Assembly: GCA_030684355.1 (NCBI GenBank) | Contig: JAUXTN010000002.1 | Coordinates: forward strand, 216,069 to 280,068 | Origin: Pseudomonadota bacterium | GTDB taxonomy: Bacteria > Myxococcota_A > UBA796 > SXON01 | Direction of reading: 5' to 3' | DNA length: 64,000 bases | Shown: piece after piece, positions 8,260 to 18,982 of the stretch | How positions within the stretch are numbered: the stretch's first letter is position 1 | Layout: the number at the start of each line of letters is the position of its first letter | The notes under the pieces: model-generated | Told to the model about the DNA's origin: nothing | Databases searched by the model: none | What the model saw: only the letters and a program-made list of their open reading frames with translations | Made by a program: the position numbers and the translations under genes

Positions 8260-8649
8260 ATGCGGGCAATGTCAAATGCGGAGACGGTCGCCGAGGCCGC
8301 GGCGCGCGCCCGGCACGACCTGGGCAAATACATCGCGTTCCAAGCACGTTGGGTGGAGCCCGGCGCCCCGGTCGAGGCGCTCCGCGATGCCCTGCGCGAG
8401 GACCTTTTACGCACCCGGCGGGGCCCCGACGGCGTCGTCGACGCCGCGACGCTCTGGCGCGGGCTGCGCGAGCCGCTGCTGTCCCTCGGGATCGCGGGGA
8501 TCGACGCCCGCATGGAGACCCTCGCCGCCCGCGCCGCCGCCCTCGATACGCTCGACGAGGCCACGCTGCTGGACACCGCGCGGCTCGCGCGTGAGGTGGC
8601 CGACGAGCTCCGCGCGGCGCACGCGCGGGCCAAGGAAACGAGCGCCTGA
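8260..8649 (+). CDS. Small helical protein, possibly a phosphotransfer or kinase-associated partner
   Basis: A 129-residue, mostly helical protein, first gene of a four-gene signalling operon. Its stop overlaps the next start by one base (TGATG). Near residue 20 it has ARARHDLGKYI, a His-Asp helix resembling a histidine phosphotransfer or kinase dimerisation helix; the operon kinase has a comparable LRHEVLKHN. The ATG at 8260 follows AAGGGGAT at good spacing; a second ATG at 8269 is possible. No family was recognised. A role as an HPt-like shuttle is inferred only from the motif and the neighbours. Confidence 0.6.
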   Translation: MRAMSNAETVAEAAARARHDLGKYIAFQARWVEPGAPVEALRDALREDLLRTRRGPDGVVDAATLWRGLREPLLSLGIAGIDARMETLAARAAALDTLDEATLLDTARLAREVADELRAAHARAKETSA

Positions 8650-10256
8650 TGGCCACCATCCTCGTGATCGACGACCAGGATCGCTACGTCGACCTCTGCC
8701 GACGGGCCATCCCCGAGCACGACTACCTCGGGCCGACGCGCTCGTGGCGAGAGGCCGTGGAGGTGCTGAAGAAGCAGCGGCGCTCGATCGACCTCGTCCT
8801 GCTCGACGTGAACTTCGACATCCCCGCCGAGCAGCTCCTGGGCCTCCCCGCGGGCGCCGACGACAAGCAGATCGCCCGGGCGCGCCGCCGGCAGGGGCTC
8901 GAGATCCTCGGGCGGCTCCGGCGCCACCTGCCCGACCTGCCCGTCGTGCTCATGACCGCGCGCGACGATCTCGACATCGACCGCGCGGCCGAGCGCCTCG
9001 AGGCCGAGGAGTACACCTACTTCCTCGACGACGAGAACGTGGACGCCCGCAGCCTGCGCGTCCAGATCGAGAACGTGCTGAAGGCGCGCCGCGGGCAGGA
9101 CGCGGAGGGGCCGATCTTCTGGGGGCGGGCGCCGCCGATGCAGCGGGCCCGCGCGCGGCTCCAGGTGCTCGCCCGCGGGCGGCTCCCCGTCATCCTCGGC
9201 GGCCCGACCGGCACCGGCAAGTCGCTCCTCGCGCGCCACTACATCCACCCGCGGTCGGCGCGGCGCGGCAAGTTCGTCAGCGTGGACCTCTCCACCATCC
9301 CCCGGGACCTCGTGGGCGCCACGCTCTTCGGCTCGGCGCGCGGGTCCTACACGGGCTCGGTCGCGGATCGGAAGGGCGCGTTCGAGGAGGCCGACAACGG
9401 CACGTTGTTCCTCGACGAGATCGGGAACCTCACCGAGGAGGCCCAGAAGATGCTGCTCGGGGTGCTCCAGGAGGGCACCGTCACGCGCCTGGGCGACGTG
9501 CAGGAGCGGCGGGTCGACGTGAAGCTCGTCGTCGCGACCCATGAGGACCTCGGCGCGCTCGTCCGCCAAGGGCGGTTCCGGCGCGACCTCTACATGCGGC
9601 TGAACCCCGCGTGCACGGTCAACCTCCCGTCGCTCGCGGAGCGCCGCGGCGACCTGCTGCGCCTCCTCGGGTGGACCGCGCGCCACCTCGCCGAGGGCGT
9701 GCAGCTCCGCTCGCTCATCGGGGAGTACCGCCGCCGCGCCGGCCTCCCCGAGGAGGGGGAGCTCGTGGTGTGCACCGGCGGAGACGTGCCGGAGCCCCAC
9801 CCCGGTCGCCTCGTGCTCCTCTTCCCCGACCGTTCGATCCAGCTCTTGCGACGGCACCGGTGGCCCGGCAACCTGCGCGAGTTCGCGATGACCATCGAGA
9901 ACGCGCTCACCTTCACCTTCGCCGAGCTGGTGGGCCTCTTCCTCGGTGGCCGCGGCGACGTCGTGCAGGTGCGCCCGAAGCTCCTCCGCGATCTGCTCCG
10001 CGCCGTGCGCGTGGACACGCCGACCGACGAGGTGGGCTGGAAGTGCCAGGTCGTGGTCCGGCCCGACGGCACGCTCAACCACCTCGCGCAGGACGTGGAG
10101 CGGCAGTACTTCACGAAGCTCTGGGAGCAGGAGGAGGGCGACTTCGCCGCGATGGCACGCATCCTCATGGGCGACCCCGAGTGTGCCAGGAAGGTCCAGC
10201 TCCGGTTCAACCAGCTCGGGTTGAAGGTGCGCGAGCTCCGGGGCGGGAACGGGTGA
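8649..10256 (+). CDS. Response regulator with AAA+ (NtrC-like) domain and atypical GAFTGA loop
   Basis: A 535-residue cytoplasmic regulator. The receiver domain spans residues 1-150, with the acidic pair DD8-9 and phospho-acceptor Asp53 (LLDVNF). It carries an insertion of about 25 residues after Asp53 and lacks the usual KP motif. The AAA+ domain spans about 160-400, with Walker A GGPTGTGKS (near 184), Walker B LFLDEIG (near 252) and a sensor-like LNPACTVNLPSLAERRGDL. The sigma-54 contact loop, normally GAFTGA, is GSYTGS. The C-terminus (about 485-530) resembles a Fis-type helix-turn-helix. It overlaps both flanking genes. It is probably a DNA-binding regulator driven by the downstream kinase, but use of sigma-54 is doubtful. 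Confidence 0.85.
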   Translation: MATILVIDDQDRYVDLCRRAIPEHDYLGPTRSWREAVEVLKKQRRSIDLVLLDVNFDIPAEQLLGLPAGADDKQIARARRRQGLEILGRLRRHLPDLPVVLMTARDDLDIDRAAERLEAEEYTYFLDDENVDARSLRVQIENVLKARRGQDAEGPIFWGRAPPMQRARARLQVLARGRLPVILGGPTGTGKSLLARHYIHPRSARRGKFVSVDLSTIPRDLVGATLFGSARGSYTGSVADRKGAFEEADNGTLFLDEIGNLTEEAQKMLLGVLQEGTVTRLGDVQERRVDVKLVVATHEDLGALVRQGRFRRDLYMRLNPACTVNLPSLAERRGDLLRLLGWTARHLAEGVQLRSLIGEYRRRAGLPEEGELVVCTGGDVPEPHPGRLVLLFPDRSIQLLRRHRWPGNLREFAMTIENALTFTFAELVGLFLGGRGDVVQVRPKLLRDLLRAVRVDTPTDEVGWKCQVVVRPDGTLNHLAQDVERQYFTKLWEQEEGDFAAMARILMGDPECARKVQLRFNQLGLKVRELRGGNG

Positions 10257-12883
10257 GCTGGCTCCTCTGGGCCGCGTTCGCGCTCGCGACGCCGGCCTTC
10301 GCCGCTCCCGAGGACGCGTTGGACGCGGCCACGCGCCCGTTCTTCCTCAAGGCCGTGTCGGAGGAGGCCGCGGGCCGCGCGGGCCCGGCGGGGCAGCTCT
10401 ACCGCATGGTGCTCACGAGTGACCCCGGCTTCCTCCCCGCGTCGCTCGGGTTGGGGCGCTCGCTCGAAGCCGTGGGCGACACCGCCGCCGCCGAGGCCCT
10501 TTACCGCTCGCTCGGCGACGAGGCCGATGCCGTGGAGGCCCTCGCCCAGCTCGTCGAGGCGCGCGACCCCGCGGAGGCGCTCGCCTTGTGGCGCCGCCTC
10601 CGGACCCTGCGGCTCGGCGACTCGCTGCCCTACCGCGAAGAGGCGCGGCTCCTCGCCGGCACCGAACCCCTCGCGGCGATGGCCGCGTACGACACCTACG
10701 TGCGGCTCCTCGACGGCGCCACGCCCCACGGTCCGACGCTCCTGGCGCTCGGGGCCGCCCTCGTCGACGCGGGGCTGGCGGCCGACGCCGAGCAGCGCTG
10801 GCGGGCCTACCTCGATGCCTTCCCGGCGGGCGACGTGGCGTTGGAGGTCGGCGCCCGGCTCGATCGCCTGGAGGTCGAGCGCGCCGCCGAGTCGCTCACC
10901 ATCGGTGGCTCCGAGCCGCTCCCGCCGGAGGTGCTCCCCCGGTACGCGGCCGCCCAGGCGGCGATGGCGGCGGGCGATCTCGACGACGCCGCGGAGGAGG
11001 GCCGCGCGCTCATCGCCGCCGCGCCCCGGTCCGCGGTGGCCCACGCGCTCCTGGCCGACGTGCTCGTCGCGCTCCGGGCGTGGGAGGAGGCCGAGGTCCA
11101 CGCCATCCTCGCCTGCGCGCTCGCTCCCGACGACCCCTCGAACCGCGTCCGGTTGGGGCTCCTCCTCTCCGAGGCCTACGGGGGGCGGCGTGACCGCGAA
11201 GCCGTCCTCGAGCTGCGCGAGGCCGCCGTCCTCCGCCCCGGCGACACGGAGGTGCAGCTCGTCCTGGGGCGGCTGGAGCAGGCGCTCGGGAGCGCGGACC
11301 CGGAGGGCTACGTCCGGGCGCAGGCCGCCTACGAGCGAGCCCTCGCCAACGGCGCATCCGGCGCCACCGCCGCGGAGATCGCCGCGCGTCTGGACGCCCT
11401 CCGGCACACGCCCCCGTCCCCGCCCGACGTGCCCCCCTCGCGCGCGCCCCACCTCCCCGCCGAGGCCCTGGATCACTACCGCATCGCGAGCGTGTACGGT
11501 CGGCGCGGCCGCACCGCGGAGGCCGTCGTCGAGCTCGACGCCGCCCTGGCCATCTCGCCCGACGCGCCCGTCCTCCTCAACAAGCGCGCCCAGCTCGCGG
11601 GCCTCTCGGGGGCGGCCGTCGAGCCCTGGCTGATCCGGAGCCTCGAGGCGGACCCCGACCAGCCCTCGGTGCTGCTCGACCTCGCAGCCATCGCGCACAA
11701 GCGCGGAGACGCCGCCGGCGCGGAGCAGCGCTACGCCCAGGCCGCGCGGCTCGGGTCCGCCGACGCCCACTACGAGCTCGCCGCGCTCGCCGAGGCGCGG
11801 GACGACTGGGCCGTCGTGCGCGAGCAGCTCGCCGCCTACGAGGCCGCCGCCCCGGGGCGGGCCTCCCAGAAGGCGCCCGCGGCAACGCGCCTCCGCGAAC
11901 GCGCCGACGCGCGCTTGTGGGCGCTCCGAGCCGGGTTCGGCGGCGGCTTCGCCCTGGTGGTCGGCCTCCCGCTCCTGTTCTGGGCCCGCTACCGCACCGC
12001 GCGGACCCTACGCGACCTCCTCGACACTGCCCCGGAGTGCTGGCACGACGCCGCGCGGCTCCTCGCGGCGCTGCGCCACGAGGTGCTCAAGCACAACACG
12101 ACCGTCCTCCCCGCCGTGGCCGAGGCGCTCGCTCGCGGCGACACCGCGCCGTGGGAGGCCTTCTCGGCGCGCGCGCCGACGCTCCTCGCGCACTTCCGCA
12201 GCTACCTCGCGCAGCTCGAAGCCCTGGGACGTCGCCACGGCAAGCGGCTCGACCTGCGCCGGCGAGACCCCATCCTCGGCCCCATGCACACCGCCCTCGC
12301 CCGCCTCGCGCGCACGCGCCGCCCCCCGCGCGCGGACGATCTGCACGCGCTGTCCGCGCTCATCAACGGGGACGGCTACCAGGCCATCGGCCGTCTCGTC
12401 CGCGAGATCTGCGTGCTCCCGGTCACGCCCGAGCGCGCCCAGGACGTGTACAAGCGCATCGTGACGGAGCCGGGGTTCGCCGGGGCGCCCGTGCCAGCGC
12501 TGGGCGTGGTCGAGCGCGAGCAGGGCCTCGCCGTCCGCATGTTCCGGGCCGATTTCGAGGACATCCTCGCCAACGTGCTCCGCAACGCCCTCGCGGCCGG
12601 CGCGCAGCGGCTCGACGTCGAGCTCGGCGCCTTCGACGACCCCGTGACCGGCCACGCGTGGGTGGAGGTCGCGGTGGTCGACGACGCCCCCGGCTCGCTC
12701 ACCAACGCGATGATCCGGGGCCGCTACATCGGCCGCGGGCTGGGCCTCGCGGTGGACCTCATCAACCGGCACGGCGGCTCGATCCGTGTAGATGCGCGTC
12801 CCGACGGGCGCAAGGCCGTGGTCGTGCAACTTCCGAGCGTCGAAGCGGCGCCGGTGGAGGTCGAGGAATGGACCGTCTCGTGA
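10253..12883 (+). CDS. TPR-containing membrane sensor histidine kinase
   Basis: An 876-residue protein from a GTG that overlaps the upstream stop (GTGA); it begins with a signal-like segment (VSWLLWAAFALATPAFA). Residues about 25-540 are Ala/Leu/Glu-rich TPR-type helical repeats, presumably periplasmic. One membrane helix lies near 560-582 (GGGFALVVGLPLLFWARY). The cytoplasmic part has a candidate phospho-His at 609 (LRHEVLKHN) and an HATPase domain with an N-box (NVLRNALAAGA), a G1-like VVDDAPGS, and GRGLGLAVDLINRHGG. The fold is clear, but the dimerisation region is divergent from standard HisKA. It likely senses an envelope signal and phosphorylates the operon receivers. Confidence 0.8.
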   Translation: MSWLLWAAFALATPAFAAPEDALDAATRPFFLKAVSEEAAGRAGPAGQLYRMVLTSDPGFLPASLGLGRSLEAVGDTAAAEALYRSLGDEADAVEALAQLVEARDPAEALALWRRLRTLRLGDSLPYREEARLLAGTEPLAAMAAYDTYVRLLDGATPHGPTLLALGAALVDAGLAADAEQRWRAYLDAFPAGDVALEVGARLDRLEVERAAESLTIGGSEPLPPEVLPRYAAAQAAMAAGDLDDAAEEGRALIAAAPRSAVAHALLADVLVALRAWEEAEVHAILACALAPDDPSNRVRLGLLLSEAYGGRRDREAVLELREAAVLRPGDTEVQLVLGRLEQALGSADPEGYVRAQAAYERALANGASGATAAEIAARLDALRHTPPSPPDVPPSRAPHLPAEALDHYRIASVYGRRGRTAEAVVELDAALAISPDAPVLLNKRAQLAGLSGAAVEPWLIRSLEADPDQPSVLLDLAAIAHKRGDAAGAEQRYAQAARLGSADAHYELAALAEARDDWAVVREQLAAYEAAAPGRASQKAPAATRLRERADARLWALRAGFGGGFALVVGLPLLFWARYRTARTLRDLLDTAPECWHDAARLLAALRHEVLKHNTTVLPAVAEALARGDTAPWEAFSARAPTLLAHFRSYLAQLEALGRRHGKRLDLRRRDPILGPMHTALARLARTRRPPRADDLHALSALINGDGYQAIGRLVREICVLPVTPERAQDVYKRIVTEPGFAGAPVPALGVVEREQGLAVRMFRADFEDILANVLRNALAAGAQRLDVELGAFDDPVTGHAWVEVAVVDDAPGSLTNAMIRGRYIGRGLGLAVDLINRHGGSIRVDARPDGRKAVVVQLPSVEAAPVEVEEWTVS

Positions 12884-12893
12884 GGGTGGCGTC

Positions 12894-13367
12894 GTGAGCG
12901 CGCTCGTCAACGTCCTCGTGGTGGAGGACGGCGAGGAGTACACCGAGAACCTCTCCCGCTTCTGCACGGACGGGTTCGCGTTCACCCGCGCGGGGGATGG
13001 CGGCGCCGCGCTGGGGCTCCTCGCGGAGGGGACCTACGACCTCGCGTTCCTGGACATGCGCTTCGACCGGGTGCAGCCGGGCGTGCTCCTCGGCGACCTC
13101 GCCGAGACCGCCGAGCGCTTCAACGGAGACCCCGTGCGCGCTCGGCAATTCCTCGAGGAGCACCAGGGCGCCTACATCCTCGCGGCGATCCGCGCGGCCG
13201 GGCACACGCTCCCGGCGGTGTTCTCGCACGACTTCGACGGCGAGCCGCGCCGCTGGGCGAACCTCGTCCGCCTCTACGCGCCGGTGTCGTACCTCCCGGA
13301 CAACGCGGCGCCGTCGGACATCCGGGAGACCTTCCTGCGGGCCCGGCGGCACGTCCGGTCAGCGTGA
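12894..13367 (+). CDS. Atypical stand-alone receiver-domain protein
   Basis: A 157-residue single-domain response regulator starting at GTG, 10 bp after the kinase gene. It has VLVVEDGEEY at the N-terminus and a phospho-acceptor Asp54 (LAFLDMRFD). Between Asp54 and the next strand there is a long insertion (RARQFLEEHQGAYIL region), similar in position to the one in the AAA+ regulator of the same operon. The switch Thr is Ser (AVFSHDF) and the KP motif is replaced by LPD. It may relay phosphate or act as a phosphate sink. Last gene of the operon. Confidence 0.75.
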   Translation: MSALVNVLVVEDGEEYTENLSRFCTDGFAFTRAGDGGAALGLLAEGTYDLAFLDMRFDRVQPGVLLGDLAETAERFNGDPVRARQFLEEHQGAYILAAIRAAGHTLPAVFSHDFDGEPRRWANLVRLYAPVSYLPDNAAPSDIRETFLRARRHVRSA

Positions 13368-13430
13368 GCGCGTCCGCACGTCAGGGATTGTCGTCTTTCT
13401 GAACGAGCCGCGGGGAGGGCCCCGCCGCGG

Positions 13431-13958
13431 CTAGTTCGACGGCGCGTCCGGCAGCGGGCGGTCGAGCGCGAGCCGCATGAGCATGTACTCGTGGCCGTTC
13501 CCGAACTCGTTCTCGAGCACGGCCACGTTCTCGAAGCCGAACTTGGTGCGGTACACCGTGATCGCGCGGCCGTTGGTCGCGGCCACGACGAGCGACACGG
13601 AGCGGGTGCCGGCGGCCTGGAGCTTCTCCAGGATCCGGTAGAGAAACCGGGTTCCGAGGCCGTGCCCGCGCCAACCGGGGCGCAGCGCCATGTTGAAGAT
13701 GACGACCTCGCCGGGGTCGTCGAAGCTGCGCATGCAGTGGGTGGCGCCGATCACGAGGCCGTCGGCGGTGATGGTGAACACGCGTCCGAAGCGCAGGAAC
13801 GCGCCGAGGGTGAAACGGGAGAAAGTCGGCTCGGAGTAGGTGAGGAGGTCGAGCTCGGTCAGGAGCGCGATCTGGCGCGAGTCGTGGTGGTCGAGCTCGT
13901 GCACTTCGAGGGTGTAGCCCTCGCTGTCCAACGAGCGGGTCAGGTGGTATCGCTCCAT
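13431..13958 (-). CDS. GNAT family N-acetyltransferase (RimI-like)
   Basis: A 175-residue protein starting at ATG 13958; the open frame continues upstream, but this Met begins the recognisable fold. The GNAT core is visible: VIFNMALRPGWRGHGLGTRFLYRILEKLQ contains motif A (R-G-x-G-L/A) for acetyl-CoA pyrophosphate binding, and SLVVAATNGRAITVYRTKFGF contains the motif B region with the catalytic-side Tyr and the GF end. It transfers an acetyl group from acetyl-CoA to an amine, but the substrate is unknown. It is divergent from pepP across a 279-bp spacer and convergent with the signalling operon. Confidence 0.8.
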   Translation of the reverse strand: MERYHLTRSLDSEGYTLEVHELDHHDSRQIALLTELDLLTYSEPTFSRFTLGAFLRFGRVFTITADGLVIGATHCMRSFDDPGEVVIFNMALRPGWRGHGLGTRFLYRILEKLQAAGTRSVSLVVAATNGRAITVYRTKFGFENVAVLENEFGNGHEYMLMRLALDRPLPDAPSN

Positions 13959-14237
13959 CGTCCTCTGCTGCGGCGGGGACGCGGATGGTACCACCGCGAC
14001 CGGGCGGTCGGCGCGCCGCACGTGGGCGCGCACGGCGGCACGCGTCGCGGGATCGCGCATGGCGGGACGCGTCGCGGGATGCGGGGGGCCGTCGTCCTGG
14101 CCGCAGTCGCTGCCCGTACGGTCGTCCCGAGGGGCGGCGAGCGTGAGGGTGACATTCGGGGTCCGCATCTTCCACTCCTGACACGCGGATGCGTAGGCAC
14201 GGCCTCGCGAGAGGCAACCGGTTAGGTCCTGGGCCCC
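13959..14237. other. Divergent intergenic region, no gene seen
   Basis: This 279-bp spacer between the GNAT gene and pepP must carry both promoters. No convincing -10/-35 boxes could be picked out. ACGCGTCGCGGGAT occurs twice (14040 and 14067), a 27-bp period direct repeat of unknown meaning. Confidence 0.4.
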
Positions 14238-15563
<1,326 letters not shown>

Positions 15564-15588
15564 GGCTTTGCAGTCGGGCGCGGAGCGC

Positions 15589-16467
15589 TTAGCCGAGCAA
15601 GGCCAGGAGGTAGCTGCCGTATTCGTTTGGAGACGCCGCAGCGAGCGCGCGGACCTGGGCGTCGTCGATGTAGCCCTTGCGCCACGCGACCTCCTCCAGG
15701 CACGCGATCTTCCAGCCCTGGCGGTTCTGCACGGCCTCCACGAAGTGCCCGGCCTGGAGGAGGGCGTCCGGGGTGCCCGTGTCGAGCCATGCCACGCCGC
15801 GCCCGAACTGCTGGGCCCGGAGCTGCCCCTGCGCGAGGTAGCGGCGGTTCACGTCGGTGATCTCCAGCTCTCCGCGCCCCGAGGGGGTGAGGGAGCGCGC
15901 GATGTCGACCACCTGCCGATCGTAGAAGTAGAGGCCCGTGACGGCGAAGGTGGAGCGTGGCTTCGCCGGCTTCTCCTCGATGGACCGCACGCGGCCTTCG
16001 GCGTCGATCTCGGCGACCCCGTACGCGGTCGGGTCGCGCACCGGGTAGGTGAAGATCGTGGCGCCGTCGGGCTCGCCCGCGGCGACCCGGAGCATGGCCT
16101 CCAGGCCCTGCCCGTAGAAGAGGTTGTCCCCGAGGATGAGGGCGACGTCGTCGCCGTCGATGAACCGCTCGCCGACGAGGAAGGCGTCCGCGAGGCCCCG
16201 GGGGGAGGGTTGGACGGCGTACCGGATCGACACACCCAACTGGGAGCCGTCGCCGAGGAGCCGCACGAAGCTCTCGGCGTCGTGAGGCGTCGTCACCACG
16301 AGGATGTCGCGGATGCCCGCCAGGAGCAGCAGGGAGAGCGGGTAGTAGATCATGGGCTTGTCGTAGACGGGCAGGAGCTGCTTGCTCACCGCCCGGGTCA
16401 TCGGGTGGAGCCGCATGCCGCTCCCGCCGGCGAGCACGATGCCCTTGGACGTGGGGCGCCTACCCAA
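15589..16467 (-). CDS. rmlA: Glucose-1-phosphate thymidylyltransferase
   Basis: A 292-residue enzyme making dTDP-glucose from dTTP and glucose-1-phosphate, the first step to dTDP-rhamnose and related sugars. The nucleotide-binding start [13 protein letters not shown], the [17 protein letters not shown] segment, [18 protein letters not shown] and [11 protein letters not shown] are all diagnostic. No ATG precedes the motif; a TTG at 16467 overlaps the end of rmlB by 8 bp and gives the usual length, so it is taken as the start. It is translationally linked to rmlB. The partner genes rmlC and rmlD are not in the window. Confidence 0.93.
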   Translation of the reverse strand: MGRRPTSKGIVLAGGSGMRLHPMTRAVSKQLLPVYDKPMIYYPLSLLLLAGIRDILVVTTPHDAESFVRLLGDGSQLGVSIRYAVQPSPRGLADAFLVGERFIDGDDVALILGDNLFYGQGLEAMLRVAAGEPDGATIFTYPVRDPTAYGVAEIDAEGRVRSIEEKPAKPRSTFAVTGLYFYDRQVVDIARSLTPSGRGELEITDVNRRYLAQGQLRAQQFGRGVAWLDTGTPDALLQAGHFVEAVQNRQGWKIACLEEVAWRKGYIDDAQVRALAAASPNEYGSYLLALLG

Positions 16468-17545
16468 CGGAACTGCCCAGTCCGAGCCGCTCGCGCCGGT
16501 AGTCGCCGGAGCTGACGCGCTCGACCCAATCGGGGTGGTCGAGGTACCAACGGACGGTACGCTCGAGGCCCTCGCGGAGGTCGACGGCGGGCGCCCAACC
16601 GAGCTCCCGGCGGGCGCGCGAGGCGTCGACGGCGTAGCGGCGGTCGTGCCCCGGACGATCCGCCACGAAGCGGACGAGGCCGCGGCTGGGCGGGCGGCCG
16701 GGGACGAGGCGGTCGACCGTGTCACAAATCGAGTGGACGAGGTCGAGGTTGGTCCGGGGTGTGTCCCCGCCGAGGGGGTAGACGGCGCCGGGGGCCCCGG
16801 CCGTCAACGCGCCGAGCAAGGCGCGCACGTGATCGTCGACGTGGAGCCAGTCGCGGATCTGCCCGCCGTCCCCGTAGAGGGGAAGGGGGCGCCCGTCGAG
16901 CGCGTTGAGGATCATGAGCGGGACGAGCTTCTCGGGGAACTGACACGGCCCGTAGGTGTTCGAGCCGTTGGTCGTGATCGTGGGCAGCCCGTAGGTGTGG
17001 TGGAAGGCGCGGACGAAGTGGTCCGCGGCCGCCTTCGACGCGGCGTACGGGGAGCTCGGCGCGTGGGGCGAGCGCTCGTCGAAGGCGCCGTCCTCCACGG
17101 AGCCGTACACCTCGTCGGTCGAGACGGCGAGGAGCCGGAATCGGTCGCGCGCGGGGCCCTCGAGCGCGCGCCAATACTCCAGCGTGGCGGTCAGGAGCTC
17201 GACCGTGCCGAGCACGTTGGTGGCGGCGAACGCCGCGGGGCCGTCGATCGATCGGTCCACGTGGGTCTCGGCCGCGAGGTGCACGACCGCGACCGGGCGG
17301 TGGGCGGCGTAGAGCTCGCGTAGGAGCGGGCGGTCGCCGATGTCCCCCTCGACGAAGGTGTGGCGCGGGCTCGCGAGGGCGGCGGGGATCGAGTCGAGGT
17401 TGCCGGCGTAGGTGAGGCGGTCGAGGTTCACGACGCGCAGGTCGGTCTGGGCCAGCACGTGCTCGACGAAGCGCCCGCCGATGAAGCCCGCGCCGCCAGT
17501 GACCAGGAGGGTGCCCGCGTGGGGTCCGGGGGTGGGCTGGGGCAT
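16460..17545 (-). CDS. rmlB: dTDP-glucose 4,6-dehydratase
   Basis: A 361-residue short-chain dehydrogenase/reductase. The NAD-binding motif GGAGFIG is near the N-terminus, followed by [15 protein letters not shown]. The catalytic region has STDEVYGS (Thr, Asp, Glu) and [12 protein letters not shown] (YxxxK). The substrate loop reads [15 protein letters not shown], and then [13 protein letters not shown] follows; all are family hallmarks. It converts dTDP-glucose to dTDP-4-keto-6-deoxyglucose for envelope polysaccharides. It lies just upstream of rmlA and 18 bp after the FAD oxidoreductase gene in the same direction. Confidence 0.93.
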   Translation of the reverse strand: MPQPTPGPHAGTLLVTGGAGFIGGRFVEHVLAQTDLRVVNLDRLTYAGNLDSIPAALASPRHTFVEGDIGDRPLLRELYAAHRPVAVVHLAAETHVDRSIDGPAAFAATNVLGTVELLTATLEYWRALEGPARDRFRLLAVSTDEVYGSVEDGAFDERSPHAPSSPYAASKAAADHFVRAFHHTYGLPTITTNGSNTYGPCQFPEKLVPLMILNALDGRPLPLYGDGGQIRDWLHVDDHVRALLGALTAGAPGAVYPLGGDTPRTNLDLVHSICDTVDRLVPGRPPSRGLVRFVADRPGHDRRYAVDASRARRELGWAPAVDLREGLERTVRWYLDHPDWVERVSSGDYRRERLGLGSSVG

Positions 17546-17563
17546 CGCTCCGATCTTAGCCGC

Positions 17564-18907
17564 TCAGAGCCGGCGCCGTGGAGACCTCCCGGTCATCGAT
17601 GTGTACGCGTGGTAGCCCATCCAGCGCATCGGATCGGGCGGGATCCAGAGGAGGCGCTGCTGGTAGAAGGGCAGATCGCGCCACCCGACGTCGTCCCCGC
17701 TGTAGATGTCGGTCAGCACGCGGCCCGCGAGGTTGGCCAACGTGACACCGTGCCCGCTGTAACCCAACGCGAAGTAGACGTTCCGGTGCTCGCCGCGGAC
17801 CCCCATCGTGCACACGCGCGAGAGCGTCACGGCGACCGGGCCGGTCCACCGGGAGGTGACCCGGATGTCCGCCGCGCCCGGGAGATACCGCCGCATCCGG
17901 GCCTCGACCGCCGCGAATCCGGTGTCCGCCGGGCCGGCCCAGGTGGTCTTCCCGCCGTATTGGTACCCGTAGGAGGCGTTGCTCCCGCCGCCGAACACGA
18001 GCCGGCCCGCCCCATCCGGACCGCTGCGGGTCAGGCTTGCATACGCGATGCGGTCGAGATCGTCGGAGAACCCGGCGACGCCCCTCCAGCCGACCTCCGC
18101 CCAGCGCGCGGCGGAGACGGGCTCCGTCGCGATGACGTGGGAGTGGAGGGGGAGGATCCCCCCGGTGAAGTAGCCGAGGCGCGGCGTGTAGGCGTTGGTC
18201 GCCAGCACGATGGCCTTGGCGCGCACCTCGCCGCCCGGCGTGGCGAGGCGGCACTCGGCACCCTCGCGCACCGAGAGCACCGGGGTGTCCTCGTAGACAG
18301 TCACGCCGAGGGCCTGGAGCACGGGCCGGAGGGCGCGCAGGTACGCTACGCCGTCGAGCTGCGCCGCGTGCGGGTCGAACAGGGCCCCGGCGGCGCCCTC
18401 GATCCGGAGCGTCGCCGCGAGCTCCGCGCTGTCGAGGAACCGGATGGGGATGCCCGCGGCCTGGAGCCACTCCGCCTGCGTGGCCGCGGCTGCCGCGCGC
18501 GCGGGGTCGGTGAACACCTCCAGGCAGCCGTCCCTCCGGAAGCCCGCCGCGAGGTGGTACCGGGCGATGGTGTCCTCGATGAGGTCGATCCCGCTCCGCG
18601 TGACGTCGTAGATGCGCCGTGCGCGCGCGGGGTCGTCGTGCTCGACGCCGTTGACCCAGTTGAGCACCATCCCGCCGTTGCGCCCGCTGGCCCCGTTGGC
18701 GAGCTGGCGCGCCTCCAGCAGCGCGACGCGACGCTCGGGAAAGCGCCGGGCGAGGTGGAGCGCCGTAGACACGCCGGTGAACCCGCCGCCGACGATCGCG
18801 ACGTCGGCCTCGATGGCGCTGGCCAGCGCGGGCTCGGGGCGGTAGTGAGGTTTGTCGTCGGTCCACGCCGACCGGCATTCATCAATGTCGACCGTGAACG
18901 CTGCCAA
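17564..18907 (-). CDS. FAD-dependent oxidoreductase of the DAO family (PuuB-like amine oxidase)
   Basis: A 447-residue enzyme with FAD-binding GxGxxG at residues 40-45 (VAIVGGGFTGVSTALHL), followed by LLEARQLANGASGRNGG, the signature of gamma-glutamylputrescine oxidase-like proteins. A second FAD contact (FALGYSGHGVTLANLAG) lies near the C-terminus. Such enzymes oxidise amines or amino acids to an aldehyde or imine and H2O2. No ATG precedes the fold; TTG at 18907, after GGTGGTGGGG, is the best start, with ATT at 18889 less likely. It is divergent from a GNAT-like gene and close to two GABA-type aminotransferases, which supports an amine-catabolic role. Confidence 0.8.
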   Translation of the reverse strand: MAAFTVDIDECRSAWTDDKPHYRPEPALASAIEADVAIVGGGFTGVSTALHLARRFPERRVALLEARQLANGASGRNGGMVLNWVNGVEHDDPARARRIYDVTRSGIDLIEDTIARYHLAAGFRRDGCLEVFTDPARAAAAATQAEWLQAAGIPIRFLDSAELAATLRIEGAAGALFDPHAAQLDGVAYLRALRPVLQALGVTVYEDTPVLSVREGAECRLATPGGEVRAKAIVLATNAYTPRLGYFTGGILPLHSHVIATEPVSAARWAEVGWRGVAGFSDDLDRIAYASLTRSGPDGAGRLVFGGGSNASYGYQYGGKTTWAGPADTGFAAVEARMRRYLPGAADIRVTSRWTGPVAVTLSRVCTMGVRGEHRNVYFALGYSGHGVTLANLAGRVLTDIYSGDDVGWRDLPFYQQRLLWIPPDPMRWMGYHAYTSMTGRSPRRRL

Positions 18908-18982
18908 CGTCGAACCCCACCACCCGCACTTACATGTGCACCCCGGGCCGGGCAAGCGCCCGGGCGCCACCCGGGAGGATTC

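Noticed and set aside
8202-10082. 626-codon minus-strand frame opposite the AAA+ regulator
   Set aside because: No motif in the translation, while the plus strand has intact Walker motifs.
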